Source of the DNA: Phymatolithon calcareum
Taxonomy: Eukaryota > Rhodophyta > Florideophyceae > Hapalidiales
Reading direction: 5' to 3'
Length of the DNA: 64,000 bases
Assembly: GCA_977006965.1 (NCBI GenBank)
Contig: OZ345352.1
Coordinates: 1,426,001 to 1,490,000 of the forward strand
Part shown: positions 11,105 to 22,147 of the stretch, one piece after another
Numbering within the stretch: position 1 is the stretch's first letter
Layout of the letters: every line of letters starts with the position of its first letter
Position numbers and translations under genes: made by a program
Notes under the pieces: model-generated
Told to the model about the DNA's origin: nothing
Database searches by the model: none
The model's input: the letters and a program-made list of their open reading frames with translations, nothing else

Positions 11105-12115
11105 TTATTCAACACTCGTCTTCTTCAACAGCGTCCGCAATGCGTAATGAAATACCGCATTCACAACAGCCGAAATCGTAACTCGCCCGGACTTCACCCA
11201 TGCCAATCCGCAACTAGCCCCAAACACAGACGCTGTGATGGCAAACCGCCAGTTTGGCGCCCTGAACCCATGTTTATCTCGTCTGACATGAGCGAGACCG
11301 AACGCAAGGCTCGATAAAGCGATCGCGGCGGGTACATTACCTCCAAGCCACTGCAACGTTAAATTGAGCAGCACGCCTCTAAAAAGAACTTCCTCGCACA
11401 GACCGCTTAGGTAAAGTCCGGCGCAAATGGCAAGTTCGCGAGATGCATCCAGCCTTCTCGGCCGCTCGTACTCAGCGAAACCAACAAGCCGAGCAACGGC
11501 CAGTCCGGATGCGAGCGCAAGTATGACGCAGACAATAACGACCGTAACGTCGCTGAATTCGCCGCGGAAGGTGAAGCCGACGGAACGGTCCAGCGGGGCG
11601 ATGACGGTGAACGAATTGAGCGCCACCAAAGCGGCAGACAGACCACTCCATGCAGTAACGCTGCCCGTCGCTGACAAACTTGAAGGCAGTAGCCCTAGCC
11701 CAAGCGGGATGTGCACGATTGCAGCGGAGATAGCGTGGGCGGGAAGAGATTTAGGGGCGAAAAGCAACACGATTCCTGGAGCGAGGGCATAGGCTGCGTG
11801 CACGACGAGAGCGATTCGCGCACCCGCACGGCCTTCCACGGCACCTGGGATGCCGGCGAAGATTACAGGGAGTGCGCAGAGAGGAACGGTCTGCCATGCC
11901 GAGACACCGCGTCCGTATGAGAGAGATACGCTTGACGATAGGTGCGACAGAAAGAGCATCGTCCAGAGCGTCGAGCCCATCGCCTCAAGCATATGCCCGA
12001 GGAAGCCTGGTTTGCCCGGTTGCAGAGATTGGAACTCGGGCATTTCGCGTGGTTCAGCCATTTCGAAAAGCGGTTCGCAGTTCACGAGGGCGGTTTGACT
12101 TTCGACAGAAGGCAA
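11105..12115 (-). CDS. CPBP-family (CAAX-like) intramembrane metalloprotease, intact copy
   Basis: The 336-residue product is a multi-pass membrane protein. Hydrophobic segments begin around residues 45-65 and 75-90 and recur to the end. The family's zinc/active-site motifs are visible: EEVLFR (EExxxR) with Glu241-Glu242 and Arg246, FGLAH with Phe272 and His276, and a final His323 in NAVFHY. CPBP/Rce1-type proteins cleave prenylated proteins or act in peptide maturation; which applies here cannot be told. The start is the first Met of an uninterrupted frame that opens with a hydrophilic N-terminus of about 40 residues. In block B the same gene has a stop at Trp156. About 15 other residues differ between copies, mostly in the half nearer the gene's end. 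Confidence 0.85.
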   Translation of the reverse strand: MPSVESQTALVNCEPLFEMAEPREMPEFQSLQPGKPGFLGHMLEAMGSTLWTMLFLSHLSSSVSLSYGRGVSAWQTVPLCALPVIFAGIPGAVEGRAGARIALVVHAAYALAPGIVLLFAPKSLPAHAISAAIVHIPLGLGLLPSSLSATGSVTAWSGLSAALVALNSFTVIAPLDRSVGFTFRGEFSDVTVVIVCVILALASGLAVARLVGFAEYERPRRLDASRELAICAGLYLSGLCEEVLFRGVLLNLTLQWLGGNVPAAIALSSLAFGLAHVRRDKHGFRAPNWRFAITASVFGASCGLAWVKSGRVTISAVVNAVFHYALRTLLKKTSVE

Positions 12116-12475
12116 TAAAGCGAGGAAGCGGGGATACGAAGGTGCTGACGGCCATTGTAATTACAAAACAATTCTAATTATCTAGAAATTAAAACTGCAG
12201 TTCTAGATTGTGTGTAATTTGTGCCAAGTGTATATCCCAGATTGGCTGAATGGATGGGTTTGCAGAATGGGGGATATAAAAAAACTTTATAATTTTTTTT
12301 GAAATTTACTACTTGGCTATCCCTAGCCAAACATACTACGCGTAGTAAAGTATTCTAATACGAATACGAAGGCGCACTTTAAGCACGTTGCCGTATTCGT
12401 CTGCTACGCTCAACTCACAACGCTCTCGAACTAATCACTCTGAAGTCATGGCAAAGAAGGAGCTCGTGCTACAGC
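12116..12475. other. Intergenic, upstream of the CPBP gene
   Basis: AT-rich at 12170-12370, identical in block B, no gene seen. The CPBP promoter should lie here, but I see no clear core element. Confidence 0.4.
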
Positions 12476-13524
12476 ATGGCTCACCAGATGATGACGGAGG
12501 GCAAGTTCCTCACGCCTTACCTCTACAAGAAGTACCAGGAAAACTTCGTCCGAGTGGATAAGCTGCTTGTGGAGACCGAGGTCATCGAAAGTGGCACGCT
12601 CAGCTGTGTTGTTCGAAGCAAAGACACACCATTCGATGTGACAGTTAGCAGTGATTACAGCACTACGTGCTGCTGCTGCCACTTTGAAGAGCATCTGAGG
12701 CCATATATCTTGTTTGTTTGTTTGTTTGTTTATTGCAGGTTATTCGAATTACACAAAGTGTACATTATTCAACATCTAGGCGGCCTCTAAATGCTCCTGA
12801 TATGGATCCATTCCTGGTACTCGCGTATCTGCTTCGCGCTAGTACTGCTGCACAGCACTCCACGGCGACATCCGTGTGCCCTTTGCGGAACGTTAATTCA
12901 ATTCTTGCTTGTGACAGGACCCGAACCGACGATCTCAACATTCCTGCCTGTATCATACCGAAATATGCGCACAGGTGCGCGGAGGCAGTTTTACCATTAT
13001 ACCACAGGTGGCCATATATCTAAGTCCTCGCTGCACTTTTGTACGCTTCTAGGGGCTTGCTGCAGCATCTGATGTCGTTCGACTCGTGGAATAAGCACTG
13101 ATTCGGGGACTTATGGATGTTGAGAACTATGGACAAGCAGCATGAGGGCAGCATCACTCGTGTTGCAGTCCCTGGAGACCAGCAAGTAAAGGATGATTTG
13201 GTGCCGTTTGACATTGTGGATAAGCCGGGCCGCAAGCGCAAAAAGCCCAACTTGCCGTCCGAAATGAGGACTCATCGCTGATCCTCGTGCGGAAACACTG
13301 GCCAATTTTCGCAGACATGCGGGAGGCCCAACATCTACCACCTTGTTGAGGCGAAACGAAAACACATTGACAAAGCGGCTCATTTCATGATTATCGACCT
13401 TACCGCCTGCGATGACGGAGAAGCTACTTGCGACAAGTGTAACAATCGCCGCACTCGCCGAGGTGTCCAGTACCTAAGTTCGTACCTTTTCGGACATACG
13501 CGTTATTTTTGCGTCGGGTGCTGA
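12476..13524 (+). pseudogene. Mutator-like transposase relic with SWIM zinc finger, split by a SINE
   Basis: Codons 12476-12700 read like the end of a MULE-type transposase: FLTPYLYKKYQENF, a beta-rich linker, then a SWIM-like cysteine cluster TTCCCCHFEEHLRP. If the SINE at 12711-13009 and one target duplicate are skipped, the frame resumes as VLAALLYA, exactly what follows the PCRH of SWIM fingers; the His codon itself is now a TAA stop. Further on there is a basic tail (DKPGRKRKKPNLPS, near 13210-13255) and a CDKC...CVGC pair ending at 13521. The DDE catalytic core is absent. SWIM fingers bind DNA, but this relic cannot be functional. Confidence 0.6.
12711..13009 (-). mobile_element. tRNA-derived SINE with (CAAA)n tail
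   Basis: Read on the minus strand, it starts with an A-box-like TGTGGTATAATGGT (12993-13006) and a B box GGTTCGGGTCC (12917-12927), the internal pol III promoter of tRNA-derived SINEs. It ends in a CAAA repeat, seen on the plus strand as TTTG units at 12711-12730. Both sides carry the 12-bp duplication GGCCATATATCT (12699-12710 and 13010-13021). It encodes nothing and would be mobilised by a LINE. The block B copy has a tail 8 bp longer. Confidence 0.88.
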
Positions 13525-13644
13525 CAGGAGCTTCGGTGAATTGATCGACGCCGAAGGGCGCAATAATCAAGCGGTTAATACTGACGGGCGCGAACCGCGC
13601 TCCGTGGGCTCAAGTAAGTGTCGGGCGAATTTGTGCGCGTGCGA

Positions 13645-14227
13645 GGGGATATTTGATGATTTTATTTTTGAGAGCTCCCAAAGCCTCACCTTGGAGTAAC
13701 GGGGCAGCTCTTGCATAATCTCTACGCTATAGTCATCTGGCTGCTCAAAACGTTCTTGATTCGTAATTCTCTCCCAACAAGAGCTCCGGTAAGTCTCTTG
13801 CACTCTAACTCAATTTCTGTACTCATCTTCGATGACGCTAGAGTACGTTGTAAGGCGACTAGTTCGACCACCGCGGTAATCCCACAGTACGCACCCAACA
13901 CTGATTCCAAAGGGGTGCTCGGTTGAATGTCAACCTTAGGCACCTTAAACGTGTTGTTCTTTCTCCTATGTAAAGGATCCCTGGTAGCTTGCCTTCAATA
14001 GGAATCTTCATTGACCTGCCTTCTTCTTCCTTTTCCCATACCTTAATTGTTTCTTCTCTCCTCGTCTTCTTCGTGACAGATCCCTCCTGGGATTTCTGAA
14101 GGGCTTGTCGCAAGTCTTCATACATCTTGAGATATTCAATATCCTTCATTGCTTCCTTTACGTCCTCATCTCTTCCAACGTACTCTTCTGTTTCTTCAAG
14201 GCGCTTTTTGTGCCTTACCAGGCTTAA
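13645..14227 (-). mobile_element. LINE-A, 5'-truncated copy unique to block A
   Basis: The 583 bp are the 3' end of the same LINE as 14393-15595, on the minus strand, ending ATCAAATATCCCC. A 13-bp target-site duplication TGTGCGCGTGCGA flanks it (13632-13644 and 14228-14240). Block B has a single uninterrupted TGTGCGCGTGCGA at the same place (near 42777-42789), so the insertion is younger than the duplication, or at least than the last sequence exchange between blocks. It carries only the last part of the ORF and the 3' UTR. Confidence 0.93.
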
Positions 14228-14392
14228 TGTGCGCGTGCGAGCATGCAGTACGCCACGCATGGCCAGCTGCAGGCGGCGACCGCGCATCTGCGCGTGCGTG
14301 GAGACAATGGCGGGCAACGGAATGGGCGCGACACAACATTGAGTACTGCCTAGTATTAACTTTACAGTGTTAGAATTGTTACCTCATAAAGG

Positions 14393-15595
14393 GGATATTT
14401 GATGATTTTATTTTTGAGAGCTCCCAAAGCCTCACCTTGGAGTAACGGGGCAGCTCTTGCATAATCTCTACGCTAAAGTCATCTGGCTGCTCAAAACGTT
14501 CTTGATTCGTTATTCTCTCCCAACAAGAGCTCCTGTGAGTCTCTTGCACTCAAACTCAATTTCTGTACTCATCTTCGATGACGCTAGAGTACGTTGTAAG
14601 GCCACTAGTTCGATCACCGCGGTAATCCCACAGTAAGCACCCAGCACTGATTTCCTCCAAAGGGGTGCTCGGTTGAATGTCAACCTTATGCACCTTAAAC
14701 GTGTTGTTCTTTCTCCTATGTAAAGGATCCCTGGTAGCTTGCCTTCAATAGGAATCTTCATTGATCTGCCTTCTTTTTTCCTTTTCCCATACCTTAATTG
14801 TTTCTTCTCTCCTCCTCTTCTTCGTGACAGATCCCTCCTGGGCTTTCTGAAGGGCTTGTCGCAAGTCTTCATACATCTTGAGATATTCAATATCCTTCAT
14901 TGCTTCCTTTACGTCCTCATCTCTTCCAACGTACTCTTCTGTTTCTTCAAGGCGCTTTTTGTGTCTTACCAGGCTTAATGCAAACCTTTCTGCTTGATGA
15001 AGTCTCCTCATCTTTGGTGGTCCCAGTCGGCACAGAACTCGCATTCTGTCCCGGCGGTGTTCGGCATACTTTCCGAAAACATTCTTGTAGAACAAGCTCT
15101 CTGCCGACTCGATTGCCGAGAGCAATCGATTTGTCATTGGAGTAACGTGTAACGCATACTCCCATTTCGGGATAATTAGCGACTTAAAGATCCTGATGCA
15201 TGTCTCCGGTTTGAATCGTCGAACATTCACTCCAAGCTCCCGAAGCTTATGTATGCATCCTGCAGCATTTCGAACTCTTGCTATGGCCGTGTCATCCGTA
15301 ACACCCTTGTTATTCATGCTTACCCCAAGATACGAGAGTCTCCAGGCTTGATATAGTTCTCGTCCCGCCAAGTAAAACGTGTGCTTCTGAAGTCCTTTGT
15401 ACTTAAGAACTTCGCTTTTTCCTGGTTTTGTGTTCCATTTCATGCCATTTTCGCTTGCCCAACTGGTCGCTATATCAAGAAGTTTCTGCATTCCTCGTCC
15501 TGTCTTCGCTTGAAGCTGACCATCATCTGCGAGCAATTGCACAGGGCTTTCTGAGACGTTCCTGTCTGTCTTGGAGACGGCTTCTGCGAATGTGT
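14393..15595 (-). mobile_element. LINE-A, 5'-truncated, with reverse transcriptase end (frameshifted)
   Basis: This 1.2-kb non-LTR retrotransposon fragment is flanked by the 14-bp duplication TTACCTCATAAAGG (14379-14392 and 15596-15609). Its ORF enters at the reverse transcriptase motif LLADDGQL (the xADD catalytic box) and continues through the thumb and a C-terminal domain rich in charged residues (EETEEYVGRDEDVKEAM). In this block a run of six T at about 14773-14778 (five in block B) shifts the frame near the end, giving a 265-codon piece where block B has 343 codons. It is a dead 5'-truncated copy. Confidence 0.9.
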
Positions 15596-15609
15596 TTACC
15601 TCATAAAGG

Positions 15610-16248
15610 CAGGCCTCTGGCGATCCTGGACTTCGGGTAGAGGCACATCGCCATCAAGTTCTCCCACCACATTTAGCGCGCGCGATCCCCCGGAAAGTGC
15701 TACACAAGGATCTATGGCATAGAGAGTAGCGCGCGCAATATATTTTGCTGTCGCATAAATTGCTTTGACAAACGGATGAGTAGTAGTTTTGGCTAGGGGT
15801 GAGCAGTAGGTTCGGCGAACGGGGCCATGTAATGAATTTTTCCCACTTTTGGTGGCCATGTAGTGAATTTTCTAAAAAAACTTTCTATAAGAACTTTTCA
15901 AAGTTAGTTCTTATGCAACTAATAGTATCTGCTCAATATCCGGATCATATAGTCACCAGGTTCTCGCTATATAAAATCATATTCTAATGCGGAAAAGTAT
16001 CATTCTTATCGTTTTAATTCCAGAAGGCAGCGCAATGGCTCTTCCCGCGTGGATATAATCGATTAAAATGTATTTTTTCTTCCAAAACATGCGTTCTGTA
16101 TGTTCATTCAAGATCTTTTTACTCTTTTTTTGAAGAGTAAAAATTCTGAAAAAAAGTAAAACAGTAAAAAATTTGAGAGTATTGCTGCCAGAAGTTCAAT
16201 GGTGTCTTCGACTGTGTAAATTTACGCATGTGGGCGAAACTACTGTGC
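15610..16248. other. No gene seen
   Basis: A short minus-strand frame (15596-15859) has no recognisable family. The rest, AT-rich after 15840, shows nothing. It is identical in block B (44157-44795). Confidence 0.4.
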
Positions 16249-16263
16249 AATACGCTGCCATGC

Positions 16264-16393
16264 GAGAAGTTACGTAGATGTCTCTCAGGACAGGAAGCCT
16301 ATTAGCTGGAACACCAGCAGCGAACCCACAAGAACACCACATAGAAGGTAGGACGATCTATGTTCCAAACTTTTCCCACCGCCTATGGCAGGC
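16264..16393 (+). mobile_element. LINE-B copy, 3' part deleted
   Basis: It corresponds to the first 130 bp of the complete 229-bp insertion in block B (44811-45039). The left target duplicate AATACGCTGCCATGC is at 16249-16263, but the right one is gone, removed by a 443-bp deletion whose junction is at 16391-16393. Confidence 0.8.
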
Positions 16394-16944
16394 AGTATCG
16401 CTTCGCAGTGCATCAAGATAACACTGCAGGGCAACACGTATCCAGAGCGCCAAGCTCACAGTCATCCACATCATCATCTACCACGTAAGCAATTAATCCA
16501 ATCGTGGGATGTTACGGGAGGAGCACAATTATGGGCTCTCGTTGAATCATTCCTCGTTCCTTTCTGTCACCCACGAAATAAGTTGTCTTCGAATCAAGCT
16601 GTTACTTTTGCATGTCAAAGGTGTCTTGGACTTCGTGTTCGGACTACACGTAGTACTTCGTGTCCTCTACATGAGGGATTGCGTGTGCTACTACCGACCC
16701 TTATTTGGGTCTGCCTGTAGTTCGGACACAGTCTCTCAGCCCTACTTTAGTCGCTCTAGTCTTCCTCCGTAGGATGGAGGGAGGCAGAGAATGGATTGGT
16801 AGGAAGTAAAGCATAGACGCTTTCCTTCCGGTATACCAATCTAGGCCTTTGGCCAAATGTTTGGACTATCGTGCTCAAGTTTGCACGACAAAAGGCTCGC
16901 AAGTATTCGGGCTACAATTACAGTTGTTTAGTATGATCCCATAA
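16394..16944. other. No gene seen
   Basis: Identical in block B (45384-45934). Only short frames on both strands; nothing recognised. Confidence 0.4.
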
Positions 16945-17146
16945 TGGGATATTTGATGATTTTATTTTTGAGAGCTCCCAAAGCCTCACCTTGGAGTAAC
17001 GGGGCAGCTCTTGCATAATCTCTACGCTAAAGTCATCTGGCTGCTCAAAACGTTCTTGATTCGTTATTCTCTCCCAACAAGAGCTCCTGTGAGTCTCTTG
17101 CACTCAAACTCAATTTCTGTACTCATCTTCGATGACGCTAGAGTAG
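16945..17146 (-). mobile_element. LINE-A, third 5'-truncated fragment
   Basis: About 200 bp match the 3' terminus of LINE-A, with the same reading of the last ORF codons and the same ATCAAATATCCC end. It is present in both blocks, so it predates the duplication. I could not find a convincing target-site duplication. Confidence 0.85.
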
Positions 17147-17259
17147 TTATGGTAACACCTTACTACCATATGTGGACTTGAAATCACCGTTAGTCATTTT
17201 GTCTCAATACTTTGTTCATGGGGCGGTTGGCAAGAATCCACCTTGCACAGCTGAGACCC

Positions 17260-18010
17260 CACTTAAGCGGAAAGCTTCCGCCAACCTTACAATCTCAGAT
17301 TTCCACAAGAGTTCAAGGTCCGCGCCTGAAAGGGACGCTCAAGTCTATATGCTGCCGATGAGGTCCTAGCATGGAGCACGCTAAAGTGCATGCGACTCTC
17401 GTGATTGTGTCGACCCAACTCACGCCAAACTGATAGTGAATATAGCCACTTACAAACATTAGAAACGCCAAGTATCTGGGATTATTGCAGCCCGCCGACG
17501 GGGACCAGATGTTACGCGTTAATCACTGCGTTGCAATATACTGGTCTCGCTTCCAAGAACTCAAACGGATTCTTACAGACAAGATCCTGCCCCAGGATCT
17601 CCGATTACGTATCTTGCGCTCCTCTGTCCTGTCAACTCTCCTCTACGATTGCGAATTATGGAAGCAAACTGAAAATGTTCGGAAAAAACGCAGAACCATA
17701 GGCGCCAAGATGTTGTCCAGAATATCGGGGAGACCAATTGCCGACGAGTCTAGGGACCCCACTATCGATGTGGTATTGTGCGCCAGAGAAATACGATAGA
17801 GTTGGCTCGGACACGTTCTTAGGATGGATGAAAGTCGCTTGGTTCGTCAAGCTCTACTTCACTGCGTCCAACCAACCCAAGAGTCAATCTTTGTCGACGT
17901 TCCAGACCTCGACGTGCAAACAGCAGTCAAACTCGCAACAAATAGATTAGAATGGAATAAGCTTAGGCCCTCAAAGAGTTGCTAACCCCACAAGGGGAAT
18001 ACTCATAATG
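17260..18010 (+). pseudogene. LINE-C (RTE/CR1-like) reverse transcriptase relic
   Basis: Despite frameshifts, the landmarks of a non-LTR reverse transcriptase C-terminus are readable in order: AKYLGLLQPADGD (compare the usual YLGS...DGD) near 17470, RILRSSVLSTLLYDCELW near 17610, then WLGHVLRMDESRL near 17800. The end is a short ATGAATGAAT tail at about 18006-18016, as in RTE-type elements. The catalytic xADD box is not recognisable. It is in both blocks with two substitutions, a dead 5'-truncated copy. Confidence 0.8.
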
Positions 18011-18015
18011 AATGA

Positions 18016-20278
18016 ATAGCCACTTGCCCAGTGTGCAAGATTCGCCCGTAAGGTGTGAAGAAGGCGGTGGAGCATCTGATCAAACGCTGTTCTGGTCGGG
18101 CTGCCTCTCGACGGCGAATCATGGAATGAGTGCCCGGCAAAGCGGGAAAAGATCTATACAGGGAGAGACTCGGAGAGAGTCTAAGTCTTCAACAATGAGA
18201 ACTTGTTCGAAGGTAAGTTCTGGGGTTAAACTTCAAGTGGTTAGGTCCTTAGAGACCTTAATCTCCCAGATTCGATTTGGACCTTCTCAGGATTATAGAC
18301 TCTAGAACTAACCTTCAACTTTTACAACGTGAACCATCTTCGATTGAGGCCCGCAATCTATCAAGCACGCATTCCCCAGATCGACAATAAGGCCTCATGG
18401 AAAATTATATTTGCATGCAAAGGTCGACCAGGATGTTCATTCGACCGGATGTGGCAATCGAACACGCCGACTGGCATCCAAGATAGATATGTCCTATGGC
18501 AAGTCTGGGAACAGAAAGAAGAACGCCGTCCCAGGAAAATTACGTTTCCAAAGAATTGTCTACCACACCAAGCAGTGATGATGAAAGGAAGTTTCGTACG
18601 TCACTTTCCAAGAAACTCGAGGAAAATGATAGATGAATTGGTCAGTCAATGAGCACGGTCGTTTTGAACAGTCAGCAGTATCCTGAAGAAGCCTATATGG
18701 CCCCTACAGAGGAGAACAAAGTGGCCCGAGCCATTGACGAGATACTACGAAATTCTGATGAAGTATCTGAAGTTTCGAGTCCAGTAGAACGCTAAGAAAG
18801 GTGCCGCCTTTTCTCAAGTTAGGACACATGGTAGCTTCTCCATATTTACGACCAGCACTTGGCTGTATCGCAGCTCTGATAGACTGACAATGTACCCCTG
18901 TTTTGTTTTTATCTCCCGCATTGAGAGAGACGAACGTTCGCAATGCTAGCTTTGACGAGCAGAGAGAATTGCAAGTTCCAACGTCCCAGCTGTACTACTG
19001 TGCGAAGCTCTCAAGTATACGCGCCGTCCACACCTCGAGTCCTTCTTTTTCGCAACATCTTCTGCATAAAGTTATTGCGTCGGTGTTGTTGTTTTTTATT
19101 CAAGTTTATTTAAAAGCCCTAGAGACTTCCGAAGATATGGACAAGGCTTCCTCTGACGCTACCTACCTTTGTGCAGCTCACGAAACGCCCACCAGAATGG
19201 CGGAAGGGAAAACTCAGGATTCAAGGTAATCCTATCTCAGTCCTCTATGGGGTTGTCGGTGCTTGGACTCCACCGCTATTTGCCATGCCTTCTGCGAATC
19301 TATACAGGCTTTCAGCGTTGGTGCTGTACTCTGATTCTTTCAGACATTCTTCGGTTTTTATATTGCTCGTAATAACGACAAGCACTTACTCGAACGAAAT
19401 ATGACGAGCAATCAATGTGCCATCTAACGCCCAGTTGGGTAGCAAAAAACGCCAAAGAATAGATGGCAATACTTCGATAGGCTCAATGTATCTCGTTCAA
19501 TCCGAAAAAGCTTCCAATCTTCCTCTTAAATCGACAAAACTCTTGATTTGGCTTCTATATCGAGGAGCTCGGCTATGCGCCCTCTTCCCATCTACATCCA
19601 TCAAGGTACTCTCATGCAACCTAGTGGACCGTGCTCTGCACAGTTACGTTTATGAATAAACATGGCACCGACTCGACTGCCTACAGGAATCTTTTCGCCA
19701 TGGATGTCAAGTGCACTGCATATTCCAACTTCGGTAGTATAGTCCCTTGATACATCGGAATCCATGTATCTAGCTAGTATCTACAGACATTGACACAAAT
19801 TTCCCATAGTCTTATGGTACAGTCATCAAGAGTTCTGGCTGCATGTTTCCGTATCCCCCGTGCATCCCTTATGCACCATGCACGCTCCGATGAGTTCTCA
19901 CCCTCGCTCTTGCCTGTTATTGTATTCCGTATAATTTATTTTTTCTTCTAAAATGGTATTCAACTTGATGATTACAGTGCAACAGATAGCGGGCTTATTC
20001 CAAGAAATCACCAGGCGAGGAGTAGATTATAGTTGAGGTCAACCGGGGCAAATGCATTTTGTATGCTGGCCGTCAAGACAGTGAGGCAAAGTTATGTCCC
20101 AGAAGCGATGCATAATTACACTTTGACCACTCAGGTAATACACGACCCGTGGAGAGAAAAGGGCTTAGTAGGGTCATTGGGCCAACTGCAATGATGAGAA
20201 GAGCGAAGCTGACCTTGGAAGTAACGTAATACATTTAAATTCGTGAGACACGTGTAGCGAACTGAAAAGTCTGCAGGT
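18016..20278. other. About 2.2 kb without a gene; one LINE-B 3' end
   Basis: At 19093-19175 the minus strand reads GAAGCCTTGTCCATAT and then GGGCTTTTAAATAAAC, the 3' end of LINE-B, so a further degraded copy lies here with no clear 5' limit. Short frames at 18012-18652 have no family I recognise. It is the same in block B. Confidence 0.5.
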
Positions 20279-20821
20279 TTTTTTATTGCAATTTTATTTT
20301 AAAGCCCCGCAGTCATACGAATATACGGGCAGGGCTTCCTCAGGTGCTGCCCCCGCTAGGGCGGCTCTACTCTTATGTCTGGCATTCTATCTGAGACCCT
20401 AGCATGTGTTCGGTTGTTTTGATTGCTCTTCGTAGCAGTTTCGAGGTGTCGCTTCTTCTTTCAGTACAGGTCTTCTTCATGCTGCATACTCTCGATGATG
20501 CTTTTGCTGAAGAGCAAAAGGTCATCTAATGCCATCTCAGTTGCCGCTCTGTCGTCTTCCTTGAGTTCATAGACTGACAAGTTGCGATCCAGGGTCTCCA
20601 TGTGCTGTCTGACTTTGTTTCCGAATCTATCTGCCATCAGTGTGGTAGACACTCGCGGAATTCTTCCAAAGGCGTACTGAACCGCCATTTGCCTGTGTTT
20701 CAGTTGTGGAAATTTGATTATTGCAGGGAGTTCTCTTGTCTTGTCGTACGGAATTTTCCTCTTTCTCTTTGATTCAAGGCTCTCTCCTTCCTTTGTCAGG
20801 AATGCTGATCGGAGTTCAGTC
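20279..20821 (-). mobile_element. LINE-B, 5'-truncated copy
   Basis: Read on the minus strand it carries a short frame with DRFGNKVRQHMETLDRN and LLLFSKSIIESMQ, then the tail GAGGAAGCCCTGCCCGTATA and GGGGCTTTAAAATAAAATT. The same protein string and tail are found at 25767-26245 on the other strand. A likely 9-bp target duplication TCTGCAGGT lies at 20270-20278 and 20822-20830. The catalytic domains are missing, so the family is inferred from truncation, tail and flanks. Confidence 0.7.
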
Positions 20822-22040
20822 TCTGCAGGTGTTTTATGCCAGTAAACATTCGAAACTCTGTAATCCAGAATAAGAATACGCGGCGATTGAAAAGCTTTCG
20901 CAGGCGTCAGCAGATGCCTTGATAGTTTTAAATATCTATAAGATAGGTTTACTTATAAATATTTAAAAATATCTATGTTACTCTGTCTTTTCTGTGGACA
21001 GCATCAACAAGCAGCGCTGTACTATGGAAAGAATGGGAAGAAAGTCGAGCATTAGAAGCTCCTTTTTAGAAAAAGATGTTGATTCTGCATATCGCGCCGA
21101 TGAAACGTTGCTCTGTGTGCCATTGCGTCTTTCTTCAGTATCGCCCAATATTCGTGGCGAAAGAAAATATGCTCTCTTCCGAAACTTAAAATTTAAAATA
21201 GGTTATTATCTAGCACATATTTTGAGTTACGGGGAACCTTTCTGAGCATGACGCTGTTATTCTTGGGACCAAGTTGACCTGAGAAGTTCTTGTCAGAGCA
21301 GAGAATCTCAATCTGCACTGCTTTACCGCGTCGGATCGATGACAGACATGATTGACTAGCCAATATCTGATTCAATGCACCCCTTCTGAGATCCTCCTTG
21401 TCCATCGCATATCTTCGAGATACCCTGGATACTGCTTGGATGTAATTCACATGGATCTTCCAGCAGTTTTGCATCATCTCCGTTCGATGTCGGACTAAAG
21501 AGTCCCTCGTAATTTTTCGTAACTCTTTGCTTAGAAAACTTCCGCCTTGCTACGTCGGAAATGACCACAATTATCAGCGCTGAAGGATGAATTCCCCAGG
21601 TGCTCTTACCACGGTGAGGGCAAAGTAGGCCATTTTGATTTTATTTTTTTATGAAAAATCGTCCTCAGAAAAACTCTTCGGACATTTAGGAGGATGCGTT
21701 CTCTTTACTACTTCTTGATGCAGCTACAATGTTCCACTCAAATTGGTGCGGTTCATTGTCACGGCGAGAGACGTGGACCCCACTACAAAAGCCCCTGTCA
21801 ATCTGCGGCATGGGTGGTGCTACAAAGTATCCCAAAGATCATATGGATTAAAGAATTGAGCACTATACTTGTCAGAGCGCACTAGAGGGAGAGTAAGGGG
21901 TCTTGCATGCTGATGCAAGCACATGATGTGAAAGGGGTTTTTACTGCAAACCCATACATTTTTATTGAGAACTGGACATCTCCTCAGAGCGGTGCATGTG
22001 CCGTATCCCAGACATCTCCCTGATCTCCATGAAAGTGCCA
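20822..22040. other. No supportable gene; upstream of the Cys-rich gene
   Basis: AT-rich near 20920-20980. Small frames at 20994-21245 (+) and 21193-21568 (-) overlap each other and match nothing I know. The last few hundred bases should contain the promoter of the gene at 22148. Confidence 0.4.
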
Positions 22041-22050
22041 CTATATAAGA
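22041..22050 (+). promoter_or_regulatory. TATA box of the Cys-rich protein gene
   Basis: CTATATAAGA lies 98 bp before the chosen ATG (22148). A start of transcription about 30 bp on would give a leader of some 70 bases, rich in C and A. It is identical in block B (51031-51040). This is the clearest core promoter in the window. Confidence 0.75.
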
Positions 22051-22147
22051 ACCGCCAGGGATACCTAACTTGTGCTTCGGCCCACAAGCACACCGCTCTT
22101 TCTCTCAAACTCAAATCTTAAACCGAAGTCCAAATACCTATCCCATC

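Noticed and set aside
12917-13006. A functional tRNA gene on the minus strand
   Set aside because: A and B boxes are present, but spacing is too long, no cloverleaf folds by eye, and the unit continues to a CAAA tail with target duplicates: a SINE.
21193-21568. Two overlapping minus-strand frames as a frameshifted gene
   Set aside because: They are different frames of the same bases, not consecutive pieces, so they do not join into one product.
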